A stretch of DNA of 64,000 bases from Halomarina salina. Lineage in GTDB: Archaea > Halobacteriota > Halobacteria > Halobacteriales > Haloarculaceae. The notes below the pieces were generated by a model. That model had not been told where the DNA came from, ran no database searches, and saw only the letters and a list, made by a program, of their open reading frames with translations. The first letter of the stretch is position 1, and each line of letters starts with the position of its first letter. Shown here piece by piece: positions 1 to 9,223 of this stretch. The stretch covers positions 1,054,001 to 1,118,000 of the forward strand of contig NZ_JALLGW010000001.1 of assembly GCF_023074835.1 (NCBI RefSeq), read 5' to 3'. A program made the position numbers and the translations under genes.

Positions 1-1
1 C

Positions 2-664
2 GGCTGGGGCGGCAGCGACGACCGCCGCGACATCGACCGCGAGGTCGAGACGGTCCGCGCCGTCGGCGAACGCGTCGGCAGCGAGATGGACCTGATGATC
101 GACCCGGCCTGCGAATACGAGACGTACGCCGATGCGCTGAAGGTGGGCCGCGAGTGCGACGAGCAGGAGTTCCTCTGGTACGAGGACCCGTTCCGCGACG
201 GCGGCATCTCGCAGGCCGCCCACCGCCGCCTCCGCCAGAACCTCGACACGCCGGTCCTCCAGACCGAACACGTCCGAGGGCTGGAACCGCACGCCGACTT
301 CCTCGCCGAGGAGGCGACCGACTTCGTCCGCGCCGACCCCGAGTACGACGGCGGCATCACCGGCGCGATGAAGATCGCCCACGCCGCCGAGTCGATGGGC
401 GCGGACGTGGAGATCCACTCTCCCGGCCCCGCACAGCGCCACTGCATGGCGGCGATACGCAACTCGAACTACTACGAGATGGCGCTGGTCCACCCCGACT
501 GCGAGAACACCGGCCCGCCCGTCTACGAGGGCGATTACCTCGACGACCTCGACAGCGTCGACGAGGACGGCACCGTCCCCGTCCCCGACGGCCCCGGTCT
601 CGGCGTGACCTACGACTGGGACTACATCCACGAACACAGGATGGGCGGTCGGACCTACGAGTAG
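2..664 (+). CDS. Enolase-superfamily sugar-acid dehydratase, C-terminal part
   Basis: The reading frame is already open at the window edge, so only the C-terminal 220 or so residues are visible. The three acidic metal ligands of the mandelate racemase branch of the enolase superfamily appear in order: LMIDP, then YEDPF, then TEHV. The conserved stretch DPEYDGGITG follows, and HSPGPAQRHCMAAIRN near the end matches sugar-acid dehydratases of this branch. Such enzymes remove water from aldonic acids to give 2-keto-3-deoxy acids. The genes downstream (SDR, aldehyde dehydrogenase, FAH protein) are the usual companions of this step in haloarchaeal pentose or deoxysugar catabolism. Substrate (xylonate, arabinoate, rhamnonate, fuconate) cannot be told from this fragment. 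Confidence 0.85.
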   Translation, partial: GWGGSDDRRDIDREVETVRAVGERVGSEMDLMIDPACEYETYADALKVGRECDEQEFLWYEDPFRDGGISQAAHRRLRQNLDTPVLQTEHVRGLEPHADFLAEEATDFVRADPEYDGGITGAMKIAHAAESMGADVEIHSPGPAQRHCMAAIRNSNYYEMALVHPDCENTGPPVYEGDYLDDLDSVDEDGTVPVPDGPGLGVTYDWDYIHEHRMGGRTYE

Positions 665-739
665 GGCGTCCGGCCCCGCGAGGCGACCGCGCAGGCCGGC
701 ACCGCGCTTTTCGGTGACCGTCCCGCAGTCCGTGGTAGC

Positions 740-1609
740 ATGGTTCACGCGACCTGGGGCGACTGGTTCGTCCGCGACGAGATAGAGGCCAGCGACCCGG
801 ACGGCCTCTCGGTCTGGTTCCTCGGCTGCAACGGCTACGTCCTGCGCACCGCGGAGACGACGCTCTACCTCGACCCGTACTTCGGCGACGGGTCGCCGCC
901 GCGGACCGTCCGCATGATTCCGGTACCGATGGACGCCGCCGACGCCACGCTCTGTGACGCCGTCTTCATCACGCACGAACACATCGACCACGTCCACCCG
1001 CCGTCGTACGGGCCGCTCGTCGAGGACCTGGAGGCCGACATCTACGCGCCCGAGGCCTCATACGAGAACCCAGACTACGACGGCGACCTGCGTGCGCCCG
1101 AGGAACGACGGACGGTGGTAGACGTCGGCGACGAGTACGAGGTCGGCGACCTCACGGTCCACGTCCGCGGGGCGAACGACCCGGACGCCGAGGAACCGGT
1201 GACGTACGTCGTCGAGCACGAGTCGGGGACGTTCTTCGCGGCGGGCGACTCCCGGCCCGCCGACGCCTTCTCCGACGTCGCCGACGAGTTCGACATCGAC
1301 CTCGGCGTCCTGGCGTTCGGGACCGTCGGCAACGTCGTCCACACGGAGGACGACCCGACCGAGGCCCGCTCGACGGACTGGTACAACGACGGCGAGCAGA
1401 TACGCGAGGCGGCGAACGCCCTCGAACTCGACCGCCTGATGCCCGTCCACTGGGACATGTGGAAGGGCGTCGGCGCGGACCCGAAGGCGGTCCGCGAACA
1501 CCTCGCCTCCTACGAGTTCCCGAAGGTCGTCGAACCCGTCAGTATCGGCGACCGGGTCGACGTCGGCAGTCCGGGCGTCGTGCAGGCGCGGGACGTGCGA
1601 CGACACTGA
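740..1609 (+). CDS. UlaG-like metallo-beta-lactamase-fold hydrolase
   Basis: A 289-residue metallo-beta-lactamase-fold protein of the UlaG type (COG2220). The metal-binding motif THEHIDH places H79, H81, D83 and H84 in the expected HxHxDH arrangement; a later AAGDSRP supplies the bridging Asp and PVHWD a further His. UlaG itself is the L-ascorbate-6-phosphate lactonase, so a lactonase role in the adjacent sugar-acid pathway is reasonable but inferred. It follows the dehydratase gene on the same strand after about 75 bases. The ATG is preceded by a plausible leaderless promoter region rather than a Shine-Dalgarno site. Confidence 0.85.
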   Translation: MVHATWGDWFVRDEIEASDPDGLSVWFLGCNGYVLRTAETTLYLDPYFGDGSPPRTVRMIPVPMDAADATLCDAVFITHEHIDHVHPPSYGPLVEDLEADIYAPEASYENPDYDGDLRAPEERRTVVDVGDEYEVGDLTVHVRGANDPDAEEPVTYVVEHESGTFFAAGDSRPADAFSDVADEFDIDLGVLAFGTVGNVVHTEDDPTEARSTDWYNDGEQIREAANALELDRLMPVHWDMWKGVGADPKAVREHLASYEFPKVVEPVSIGDRVDVGSPGVVQARDVRRH

Positions 1610-1699
1610 CCACGTCCGGTGACGGGCGTCCACACGGCACCGAGCGGTCCGTCACGCGCCGGCCAACGAGTTAACAGGGCAGCGTCTGAACGCCCGAGC

Positions 1700-2497
1700 A
1701 TGGGTACAGCGACCTTCGACTTCGACGACGAGACGGTCATCGTGACTGGCGGGAGCGCCGGCATCGGGCGCGCCATCGCCCTGACGTTCGGCGAGGCGGG
1801 CGCGACCGTCATCAACGCCGACGTAGAGGAGGAGCCGAAACGCGAGGGGGAGGAGACGCCGACCCACGAGCGCATCACCGAGGACGGCGGCACCGCCCAG
1901 TACGTCGAGACGGACGTGAGCGACGTCGACCAGCTCGCCTCGGTCGTCGAGGCCGCCCGCGAGTACGGCGGCGTGGACGTGATGGTGAACAACGCCGCCG
2001 TCCAGCACTCCGAGCCGTTCCTGGAGGTCGACCAGGACGCGCTCGACAAGCTCCTCAGCACGAACGTCCGGGGGTACTTCTTCGGGACGCAGCTCGCCGC
2101 CCAGGACATGATCGACCGCGACGAGCCGGGGAGCATCGTCAACACCGCCTCCATCTCCTCGCGGGTCGCCCAGCACGGCCAGGTCCAGTACGACGCGACG
2201 AAGGGCGCTATCAAGATGGTGACCCGCGGGACGGCGCTCGAACTCGCCGAACACGGCATCCGGGTGAACGCCATCGCGCCCGGCCAGATAGCGACGGAGT
2301 TCACCGAGGGCTGGAGCGACGAGGCGCAGGCGGCGGCCGGGGACGACGGCGACGAGGGGTTCATCAAGCCCATCCCGCTCGGCCGGGCCGGGACGCCCGA
2401 GGACTGTGCGGGCGCGGCGGCGTTCCTCGCCACCGAGGACGCGTCTTACATCACGGGCGAACTGGTGTACGTCGACGGCGGCTGGACCGCAATCTGA
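1700..2497 (+). CDS. SDR-family NAD(P)-dependent sugar or sugar-acid dehydrogenase
   Basis: A 265-residue classical short-chain dehydrogenase. The nucleotide-binding motif TGGSAGIG lies at residues 16-23, NNAAV follows in the expected place, and the catalytic pair is Y164 and K168 (YDATK). The C-terminal YVDGGWT is typical of the family. The start chosen is the ATG just before the Rossmann motif; an earlier in-frame ATG 27 codons upstream would add an Arg- and Pro-rich extension unlike the family. It lies in a row with the dehydratase and UlaG-like genes. Possible jobs are oxidising an aldose or a 2-keto-3-deoxy-aldonate (as in the diketo-hydrolase route for deoxysugars); the sequence does not decide. 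Confidence 0.85.
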   Translation: MGTATFDFDDETVIVTGGSAGIGRAIALTFGEAGATVINADVEEEPKREGEETPTHERITEDGGTAQYVETDVSDVDQLASVVEAAREYGGVDVMVNNAAVQHSEPFLEVDQDALDKLLSTNVRGYFFGTQLAAQDMIDRDEPGSIVNTASISSRVAQHGQVQYDATKGAIKMVTRGTALELAEHGIRVNAIAPGQIATEFTEGWSDEAQAAAGDDGDEGFIKPIPLGRAGTPEDCAGAAAFLATEDASYITGELVYVDGGWTAI

Positions 2498-2532
2498 GAA
2501 CGAAGGAGCGCGTTCGAGCCGCAGAACCGCGC

Positions 2533-3996
2533 TCAGTAGCTGTCGTACACCGTCTTGATGATGGTGAAGTAGTCCATCCCCTCCTCGCCCTGCTCGCGGT
2601 ACGTCTCGCTGCTGGAGGCGTTCATCCCGCCGAACGGGACGTGCAGTTCGAGGCCCGTCGTCGCCTCGTTGACCTTCACGACGCCGAAGTCCACCCCGTC
2701 GACGAACCGGTTGGCCTCGGTGTGGTCGTCGGTGACGAAACCGGCCGCGAGGCCGAACTCGACGTCGTTCGCGAGCTCGATGGCCTCGTCGACGTCGCTG
2801 GCTTTCAGCACGCCGACGAACGGGCCGAACACCTCCTCCTGCATGACCTCCATGTCGGACTCGACGTCCGTGAGGACGGTCGGTTCGACGTAGTAGCCGT
2901 CCTCGTAGTCGTCACCGTCTGGCTGTCCGCCGCCGTACTCGACGGTCGCGCCCTCGTCGCGGGCGGTCTCGACGGCGTCCAGCGTGCTCTCCAGTTCGCT
3001 CTCGCTGACGTGCGGCCCCATGTCCGGGTCCTCCCGGCCGGGGCCGATGTCGACCGACTCGGCGTAGGAGACGAGCTCCTCGACGAACTCGTCGTACACC
3101 GACTCGTGGACGATGGCCCGCTCGGTGGCGGTGCAGGCCTGGCCGGTGACGCCGAACGCGCCGCTCCCGACGACCTGTGCGGCCTCCTCCACGTCGGCGT
3201 TCTCGGTGACGACCGTCGGGTTCTTCGACCCGAGTTCCGTCTGGACGCGCTTGTGGGCGTCCGTCGCCTGCTCGTAGATCATGTCGCCGACGGCGCGACT
3301 GCCGGTGAACGAGACGGCGTCCACCTCGTCGTGCGTGACGACGGGCTGGCCGACCTCCTCGCCCCCGCCGGTGAGGACGTTGACGACGCCGTCGGGCGCG
3401 CCGACCTCCTCGGCCGCCTCGTCGATGCACTCGACGACCTTCAGGAACACCGTCGGGGCGGCCTGCGAGAGCTTGCAGACCACGGTGTTGCCCGTCGCGA
3501 GCGCCGGGGCCATCTTCCACGACGGGATGGCGATGGGGTAGTTCCAGGGGACGACGAGGCCGGCGACCCCCATCGGCTCCCGGACGGTGTAGAGGTTCTG
3601 ACTGCCGGAACTCGGCCGCCGTCGCTCCCCGGCGTAGTCCATCGCGCGCTCGGCGTAGTAGTAGAAGATGTCGACCGCGCGCTGGGTCTCGCCGGTGGCC
3701 TCGGCGAGCGTCTTCCCCTCCTCGCGGCTCAGCGTCTCCGCGAGTTCGTCGCTCCGCTCGTCCATCCGTTTCGCCGTCTCGCGGAGGAGTTCGCCGCGCG
3801 CCGGCCCCGGCGTGTCCGCCCACTCCTCGCGGGCCGCCGCGGCCGCCTCGATCGCGCCGTTGGCGTCCGCGGAACTGGAGTCCTGACACTCGGCGACGAC
3901 GTCGTCGGTGTCGGCCGGATTCCGGACCGCGAACGTCTCGCCGGTCTCGGTGTCCCGCCACTCCCCCGCGACGTAGTTCTGGTAGGTGTCTGCCAT
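2533..3996 (-). CDS. NAD(P)-dependent aldehyde dehydrogenase (XacF- or lactaldehyde dehydrogenase-like)
   Basis: A full-length 487-residue aldehyde dehydrogenase. The catalytic residues are visible: N152 in VVPWNYP, K175 in CKLS, general base E254 in TELGSKN and nucleophile C288 in GQACTATER. The start chosen is the ATG giving the usual N-terminus (YQNYVAGEWRD); the frame stays open far upstream but that part is antisense to the next gene. In Haloferax pentose catabolism the corresponding enzyme is alpha-ketoglutarate semialdehyde dehydrogenase (XacF); in deoxysugar catabolism it would be a lactaldehyde dehydrogenase. It is transcribed divergently from the FAH-family gene, so the two probably share one regulatory region. 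Confidence 0.9.
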   Translation of the reverse strand: MADTYQNYVAGEWRDTETGETFAVRNPADTDDVVAECQDSSSADANGAIEAAAAAREEWADTPGPARGELLRETAKRMDERSDELAETLSREEGKTLAEATGETQRAVDIFYYYAERAMDYAGERRRPSSGSQNLYTVREPMGVAGLVVPWNYPIAIPSWKMAPALATGNTVVCKLSQAAPTVFLKVVECIDEAAEEVGAPDGVVNVLTGGGEEVGQPVVTHDEVDAVSFTGSRAVGDMIYEQATDAHKRVQTELGSKNPTVVTENADVEEAAQVVGSGAFGVTGQACTATERAIVHESVYDEFVEELVSYAESVDIGPGREDPDMGPHVSESELESTLDAVETARDEGATVEYGGGQPDGDDYEDGYYVEPTVLTDVESDMEVMQEEVFGPFVGVLKASDVDEAIELANDVEFGLAAGFVTDDHTEANRFVDGVDFGVVKVNEATTGLELHVPFGGMNASSSETYREQGEEGMDYFTIIKTVYDSY

Positions 3997-4110
3997 CGTG
4001 TGACTCCACGAGGTCACGGTCCGTGGGCGTTGGGCCTGTGCGTGCAGCCCCGGCGCGGCCCGGCAGTCGCGGCCCCTGATTCTTTCGGCAGTGCCGACGA
4101 ACGCCCTGTC

Positions 4111-4977
4111 GTGCGATACTATCGAACGAGGCGCGACGGGGCGGACCGACTCGTCGCGAGCGACGGCCGGACGGCGTACGACCTCACCGCGGCCCGCGAC
4201 GGCCTCGGCTCCTTCCGCGACCTGGCCCGCGTCGCCGCGGTCAACGGCGAGAGCGTCGACGACGTGACCGCACGGGTGACCGACGACGCGCCGGTGCTCG
4301 ACGCCGACGCGGTGGTCGAGCGCGCCGCGATGCCCGCCGTCCCGGACGAGGTGTGGGCGGCCGGCGTCACCTACGAGGTCAGCAGCGACGCCCGCGAGGA
4401 GGAGAGCGGCCGCAGCGAGCTGTACCAGACCGTCTTCGAGAACGAGCGCCCCGAACTGTTCTTCAAGGCCACCGCCTCGCGGACCGTCGGCCCCGGCGAG
4501 GCCGTCGGCGTCCGCGCCGACTCCGACTGGGACGTCCCCGAACCCGAACTGGCAGTCGTCCTCTCGCGGGGGGACATCGTCGGCTACACCGTCGGCAACG
4601 ACGTGTCGAGCCGCGACATCGAGGGCGACAGCCCGCTCTACCTCCCGCAGGCGAAGGTGTACGACCGCTGCTGTGCCATCGGTCCCGCCATCGCCTCGCC
4701 CGACACGGTCGGGGACCCGCTGGACCTCGACCTGTCGATGACCATCGAGCGCGACGGCGAGACCGAGTTCGACGGCGAGACGTCCACCTCGAAGATGGTC
4801 CGCACGCCGGAGGAACTCGTCTCCTACCTGAACCGCCACAACACCGTCCCGGAACTCGCGGTCCTGCTGACGGGCACCTCGCTCGTCCCGGACGAGTTCA
4901 CGCTCCGGGAGGGCGACCACGTCGCTATCGACCTCGAGAACGTCGGGACGCTCGAGAACCCGGTCGTCTCGGTCTGA
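4111..4977 (+). CDS. Fumarylacetoacetate hydrolase-family protein (XacE-like dehydratase or diketo-acid hydrolase)
   Basis: A 288-residue FAH-fold protein. The acidic metal ligands fall in WDVPEPELAVVLSRG, and the family signature GNDVSSRDIE follows. The start is GTG, giving VRYYRT; upstream codons in frame are antisense to the aldehyde dehydrogenase. Haloarchaeal homologues act as 2-keto-3-deoxy-pentonate dehydratase (XacE in Haloferax) or as the 2,4-diketo-3-deoxy-rhamnonate hydrolase of the diketo-hydrolase pathway. Both fit the neighbours, and the presence of an SDR nearby makes the second worth testing. Confidence is high for the fold and moderate for the pathway. Confidence 0.85.
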   Translation: MRYYRTRRDGADRLVASDGRTAYDLTAARDGLGSFRDLARVAAVNGESVDDVTARVTDDAPVLDADAVVERAAMPAVPDEVWAAGVTYEVSSDAREEESGRSELYQTVFENERPELFFKATASRTVGPGEAVGVRADSDWDVPEPELAVVLSRGDIVGYTVGNDVSSRDIEGDSPLYLPQAKVYDRCCAIGPAIASPDTVGDPLDLDLSMTIERDGETEFDGETSTSKMVRTPEELVSYLNRHNTVPELAVLLTGTSLVPDEFTLREGDHVAIDLENVGTLENPVVSV

Positions 4978-4981
4978 CCCG

Positions 4982-5605
4982 TCACTCGCTCGACTCCCCG
5001 CCGTACGTCGCGACGTACGACGTCTGCCCGGCGACCGCCGCCTCGTCGAGTGCCGCACGGACCCTCGCGGGCTCCGCGCCCGGCTCCACGTCGAGTGGCT
5101 CCGTGAGTCCGTACATCGTGAACTGGTAGCGGTGGGACTCGCCGTTCGGTGAACACGGACCGGTGTAGCCGACCGTCCCCTCCGAGTTCGTCCCCTGCGA
5201 GACGGTCGGTGGCTCGCCGTCCGTCTCGACGTCGAGCGTCACGCGAGCCTCGTTGGCGAGGTTCTCGGGGACCTCTTCGAGCGTCGACGGGACGTCCCAC
5301 AGCGTCCAGTGGACGAACGGGTCCGGTCCCGCGTCGGGGTCGGTCACCACGAGCGCGAGCGACGTGATGGGCGCGGCCGCCGCGACGACGACGAGGTTCG
5401 GCGAGACGTTCTCGCCGTCGCAGGTGATTCGGCTCCGGAGCCGGCCCGCGTCGATGGCGGGCACCTCGAAGGTGAGCGTCGCGGACTGCGTCCGAATCGA
5501 CTCGTCGCCCTTCGAGTCGTTGCCCGCGCCCGACCCGCCACTCGTACACCCCGACAGCGCCACGACCGCCCCACCAGCGGTCGCCAGGAAGGCCCGTCGC
5601 TTCAT
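4982..5605 (-). CDS. YbhB/YbcL-type PEBP-fold lipoprotein
   Basis: A 207-residue protein of the phosphatidylethanolamine-binding protein (YbhB/YbcL, Raf kinase inhibitor-like) family. It begins with MKRRAFLATAGGAV and a lipobox ending in C19, so it is probably exported (a Tat-like RR is present) and anchored as a lipoprotein. Family motifs are DPDAG, HWTLWDVP and GYTGPCSPNGESHRY, which line the anion-binding pocket. The function of prokaryotic members is not established. It converges on the FAH gene with a gap of only four bases and is divergent from the next lipoprotein. Confidence 0.85.
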   Translation of the reverse strand: MKRRAFLATAGGAVVALSGCTSGGSGAGNDSKGDESIRTQSATLTFEVPAIDAGRLRSRITCDGENVSPNLVVVAAAAPITSLALVVTDPDAGPDPFVHWTLWDVPSTLEEVPENLANEARVTLDVETDGEPPTVSQGTNSEGTVGYTGPCSPNGESHRYQFTMYGLTEPLDVEPGAEPARVRAALDEAAVAGQTSYVATYGGESSE

Positions 5606-5693
5606 GGCCGGGTCTTCGACCGGGCTACCCTTGAAGGGCGACGGTCGACGCCCGACCGTCGGACGTTTCCCGCTCGACCCCCACGGAGAGACG

Positions 5694-6404
5694 ATGAACG
5701 ACCCACGTCGGACCGACGCGGGGGAGCGGTCGACGGGTAGCCACCGGTTCGCTCGCTCCCGGCGCGCGGTGCTCGCTGGCGCGGCGACCGTCGGCACGTC
5801 GGCGCTCGCCGGCTGTCTCGGCGTCCTCACGGGCGACGACGCCGCGCGGTTCGAGGCGGACGCCGCGACGGTGCCCGAGTCGGCGCTGTCGGAGACGGGC
5901 TACAGCCACCGCCGCACCCGCGACGACACGGTCACCCGGACGGTCGAGGCGGGTGGACAGTCGCGCGAGGTGGAGGCCGTCAACGTCCTCGCGGAGTACG
6001 AGCGCGCCGCCGACGTCCCCGTCGTCGGTCGGGTCAGGGCGGCGGTGTTCACCGCGTTCTCGACGCCGCAGGTGTCGGTGCTCGGCGAGACGTTCAACCC
6101 CGTCGGCGAGATGTCCACCGACGAACTCGTGGCGATGGTCCAGAAGCGCTACGACGGCGTCCGCGACCTCAGCCGCGAGAGCGAGCGTCGCGTGACGGTG
6201 CTCGGCGAGTCGACGCCAGCGACGCGGTACGCCGGGTCGGCGCGCCTCGTGGCGGGCGACGTCCGCGTCGACATCTACCTCACCGTCACCGAAGCGGTCG
6301 CCGCTGGCGAGGACTTCGTCCTCGGCGTCGCGGCCTACCCGCAGGTCCTCGACGACCGCGACGCGGTGACGCGACTGCTGGAGTCGCTGCAACACGAGGG
6401 GTGA
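5694..6404 (+). CDS. Tat-exported lipoprotein, DUF6517-like
   Basis: A 236-residue predicted lipoprotein. The N-terminus has a basic stretch with SRRAVLAGAA, a hydrophobic core and a lipobox at LAGC, the usual haloarchaeal Tat-lipoprotein layout. The mature part resembles haloarchaeal proteins annotated as DUF6517: it repeats the pattern ...SQVSVLGETFNPVGEMS-like segment, then a R-x-V-x-V-L-G segment, and ends in an acidic amphipathic helix. Function is unknown. The ATG chosen directly precedes the signal peptide; the upstream in-frame sequence is antisense to the neighbouring PEBP gene. Confidence 0.75.
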   Translation: MNDPRRTDAGERSTGSHRFARSRRAVLAGAATVGTSALAGCLGVLTGDDAARFEADAATVPESALSETGYSHRRTRDDTVTRTVEAGGQSREVEAVNVLAEYERAADVPVVGRVRAAVFTAFSTPQVSVLGETFNPVGEMSTDELVAMVQKRYDGVRDLSRESERRVTVLGESTPATRYAGSARLVAGDVRVDIYLTVTEAVAAGEDFVLGVAAYPQVLDDRDAVTRLLESLQHEG

Positions 6405-6548
6405 CGGAGCGTCGACGGTCCCGTGGCGGGTCTCGGGTCGTGCCGGTGACCACCGCGGTGCGACGGTCCCGCCTTCACGACTGAACACGACCCTGCCTGC
6501 GCCACCAACCCCGAAACTCATTACGGCCCAACCGCGTAGCATCTCCCA

Positions 6549-7634
6549 ATGCTGTTGGTCCTCTGTGTCGACCTCGACGACGACCTCGGGCGGAAGACCG
6601 GGTTCAAGACCCCGGTCGTCGGCCGGGACGCCGTCGAGGAGGCCGCGGTCGCGCTCGCCACCGCCGACCCCGAGGACTCCGACGTCAACGTGCTGTTCGA
6701 GGGCGTCCACCTCTACGACCAGTTCGACGAGGAGGAGCGCGAGGTGGCCGTCGTCACGGGGACGAACGGGAGCGACGTCGCCGCCAACCGGAAGGTGGGC
6801 GAGGAGGTCGACACCGTGCTCGCCCGCCTCACGACCGGCGAGGACGTGCAGGCCATCGTCGTCACCGACGGCGCACAGGACGAGTCGGTCATCCCCGTCA
6901 TCCGCTCGCGGGTGCCCATCGACGGCGTGCGCCGGGTCGTCGTCCGGCAGGCCCAGGACCTCGAATCGATGTACTACACCATCAAGCAGGTACTCGACGA
7001 CCCGGAGACCCGGGGGACCATCCTCATCCCGATGGGTATCCTCCTGCTCGTCTACCCGCTGTTCGTCGTCGCCGAGTTCCTCGAACTGCCGGGCGTGACG
7101 TTCGGCGTCGTCTCGGGGCTGCTGGGCCTGTACCTGCTGTTCCGGGGCCTGGGCGTCGAGCGCGCAATCGACAGCCTCGTCGACCGCGCGCGCTCGGGAC
7201 TGTACGCCGGTCGCGTGACGCTGGTGACGTACGTCGTCGCAACCGCACTGCTCGTCATCGGCGGCGCGGGCGGCGTCGAGGAACTGGAGGCGATGCGGTC
7301 GGCGAGCGGCGACGTCGGCATCCTCCGGTCGTCCGTCGCCCTGGTCAACGGGGCGGTGGTCTGGTTCGCCGCGGCGGGCGTCGTGGCCAGCCTCGGGCGC
7401 ATCACCGACGAGTACCTCCGCGAGCGGTTCCGGTGGCGCTACTGCAACGCCCCGTTCTACGTGCTCGCCATCGCGGCCGTCCTGGAGGGCGTCAGCGCCT
7501 ACTTCCTCGAGTTCGCGGGCGCGTCGTACCTCGCGGGCGCGCTCACCGTCGGGACGCTGCTGGGCGTCGTCAGCACGCTCGTCTTCGCCATCGCGGAGTC
7601 CCGGTTCTCCCGCGTGCGGGAGACGACGGTCTGA
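6549..7634 (+). CDS. DUF373 family membrane protein
   Basis: A 361-residue archaeal DUF373 protein. The first 150 or so residues are soluble: MLLVLCVDLDDDLGRKTG at the start and VTGTNGSDVAANRKVGEEVD further on, patterns typical of the family. The second half contains about six hydrophobic segments, so the protein is anchored in the cytoplasmic membrane with a cytosolic N-terminal domain. No biochemical role is established for the family. It stands alone, with a leaderless-type start a few bases after an AT-richer patch. Confidence 0.85.
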   Translation: MLLVLCVDLDDDLGRKTGFKTPVVGRDAVEEAAVALATADPEDSDVNVLFEGVHLYDQFDEEEREVAVVTGTNGSDVAANRKVGEEVDTVLARLTTGEDVQAIVVTDGAQDESVIPVIRSRVPIDGVRRVVVRQAQDLESMYYTIKQVLDDPETRGTILIPMGILLLVYPLFVVAEFLELPGVTFGVVSGLLGLYLLFRGLGVERAIDSLVDRARSGLYAGRVTLVTYVVATALLVIGGAGGVEELEAMRSASGDVGILRSSVALVNGAVVWFAAAGVVASLGRITDEYLRERFRWRYCNAPFYVLAIAAVLEGVSAYFLEFAGASYLAGALTVGTLLGVVSTLVFAIAESRFSRVRETTV

Positions 7635-7804
7635 GACGAGACCGGTAGAGCAGCGACTCCCCGACCCACCGACGACCGGTGGGCGGTGGCCTCCACCGAA
7701 CCTGACCACAGTCGTGCGCCGTTCACAGGCCACCGCGCGACGGAACAGCGTCGCGCGGCACTCTCCCACCAACGCCTTTGCCGTCGCTGGTCGAACGCGG
7801 TGGT

Positions 7805-8149
7805 ATGCCACTCGACACGAGCGACGAGGCCTGGCTGAACGCCGCCGAGGCGTCCACGCACCGCGAGGCGGTCCACCAGTACCTCCGGGACCACGCGGGG
7901 GTCGCGTACCACGACCGGGAACTCGCCGACGCCGTGATGGGAACCGCGTGGGCGGCGCGCGGCGACGGCCGCGTGACCGACTCCGACGCGATTCACGACC
8001 TCGTCTACACCCAGTTCCTCCACGACCAGCTCGACGAACTCGTGCGCCAGGGGGACGTCGAGGCGCGTAACGTGCCGACCGCGCACGTCACGGGGGAACC
8101 CGTTCCCGACGACTGGGACCACGTCACCTACTACAGCGTCAGCCGGTAG
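7805..8149 (+). CDS. Small haloarchaeal protein, possible winged-helix fold
   Basis: A 114-residue soluble acidic protein. I do not recognise a named family. Residues 18-45 (HREAVHQYLRDH... ELADAVMG) read like a helix-turn-helix or winged-helix core, and the C-terminus ends in a short beta-like segment (WDHVTYYSVSR). The start is the ATG at the tenth codon of a slightly longer frame, because the preceding codons look like untranslated leader. It lies between the DUF373 gene and ilvE and converges on ilvE. Confidence 0.6.
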   Translation: MPLDTSDEAWLNAAEASTHREAVHQYLRDHAGVAYHDRELADAVMGTAWAARGDGRVTDSDAIHDLVYTQFLHDQLDELVRQGDVEARNVPTAHVTGEPVPDDWDHVTYYSVSR

Positions 8150-8197
8150 GGTCCGTGGGTCGCGTCGCGACCGTCGAAAAGAGCCGCTACAGTCGTC

Positions 8198-9136
8198 TTA
8201 CTGCTCGTTAACGTACGTGAACCACTCGTCGTGGTCGTCGGTCCGGCGCTCGACGAGGTCGAAGAACGCCTTCTGGAGCTCTTCGGTGACGGGGCCGCGA
8301 GAGCCGTTGCCGATCTCGTTGTCGTCGACGCTGCGGATGGGCGTCACCTCGGCCGCGGTGCCGGTGAAGAACAGTTCGTCGGCGGTGTACAGTTCGCCCC
8401 GCGAGATGGTGGCCTCGTCGTGGACCTCGTACCCGCGCTCCTCGGCGAGCGTGATGGCCGTCTTCCGGGTGATGCCGTCGAGGATGGACTCGGCGAGACC
8501 GGGCGTGTATATCTCGCCGTCCTTGACGAGGAAGATGTTCTCGCCGGGACCCTCCGCGACGTTGCCCTCCTTGTTCAGGACGATAGCTTCGACGTAGCCG
8601 TTGCCGCGGGCCTCCTCGCCCGCGAGCATCGAGTTGAGGTACGGGCCGGTCGCCTTCGCGTTCGTCGGAATCTGGCTGGAGGCGTGTTTCCGCCACGAGG
8701 AGACCATCACGTCGACGCCGTTCTCGATGGCGTCCTCGCCGAGGTACGCGCCCCACGGCCAGCAGGCGATCATCGTCCGCGTCGGGCAGTCGCCCGGCGA
8801 GACGCCCAGAGAGTTGTAGCCGTAGAACGCAAGCGGGCGGATGTAACAGGATTCGAGGTCCTGCCGGCGGATGAGTTCGAGCGTCGCCTCGGTCAGTTCC
8901 TCGTGGTCGTGGTCGATCTCCATGTCGTACGGCTTCGCGGAGTCGAACAGCCGGTCGAGGTGCTCCTCCCAGCGGAAGATGGCCGGGCCGCGTTCGGTGT
9001 CGTAACAGCGCACGCCCTCGAAGACGCCGGTCCCGTAGTGGAGTCCGTGGGTGAGGACGTGCACCTGCGCGTCCTCCCAGTCGACGAACTCGCCATCCAT
9101 CCAGATGGTGTCGACGTCCATGTCGGCAAATGCCAT
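8198..9136 (-). CDS. ilvE: Branched-chain amino acid aminotransferase
   Basis: A 312-residue class IV PLP-dependent aminotransferase. Hallmarks are LTHGLHYGTGVFEG near residue 30-40, the PLP-binding lysine K161 in TNAKATGPYLNS, EGPGENIF, and FFTGTAAEVTPI. These match IlvE, which transfers the amino group between glutamate and the 2-oxo acids of leucine, isoleucine and valine in the cytosol. Length is normal. The gene is monocistronic in this window; the nikR gene behind it on the same strand starts well upstream and has its own regulatory region. Confidence 0.93.
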   Translation of the reverse strand: MAFADMDVDTIWMDGEFVDWEDAQVHVLTHGLHYGTGVFEGVRCYDTERGPAIFRWEEHLDRLFDSAKPYDMEIDHDHEELTEATLELIRRQDLESCYIRPLAFYGYNSLGVSPGDCPTRTMIACWPWGAYLGEDAIENGVDVMVSSWRKHASSQIPTNAKATGPYLNSMLAGEEARGNGYVEAIVLNKEGNVAEGPGENIFLVKDGEIYTPGLAESILDGITRKTAITLAEERGYEVHDEATISRGELYTADELFFTGTAAEVTPIRSVDDNEIGNGSRGPVTEELQKAFFDLVERRTDDHDEWFTYVNEQ

Positions 9137-9223
9137 ATCAGAACCTCCGCACCGGCCCTCTTGAGTGTTGGCGATTCTTGCCTGCGCTCCGTCGGTCGAT
9201 TCGGGTCAGCTCCGCACGTCTAC

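Noticed and set aside
3997-5058. Upstream extension of the aldehyde dehydrogenase frame
   Set aside because: The extension is antisense to the FAH gene and lacks family features; the 487-residue form has the normal N-terminus.
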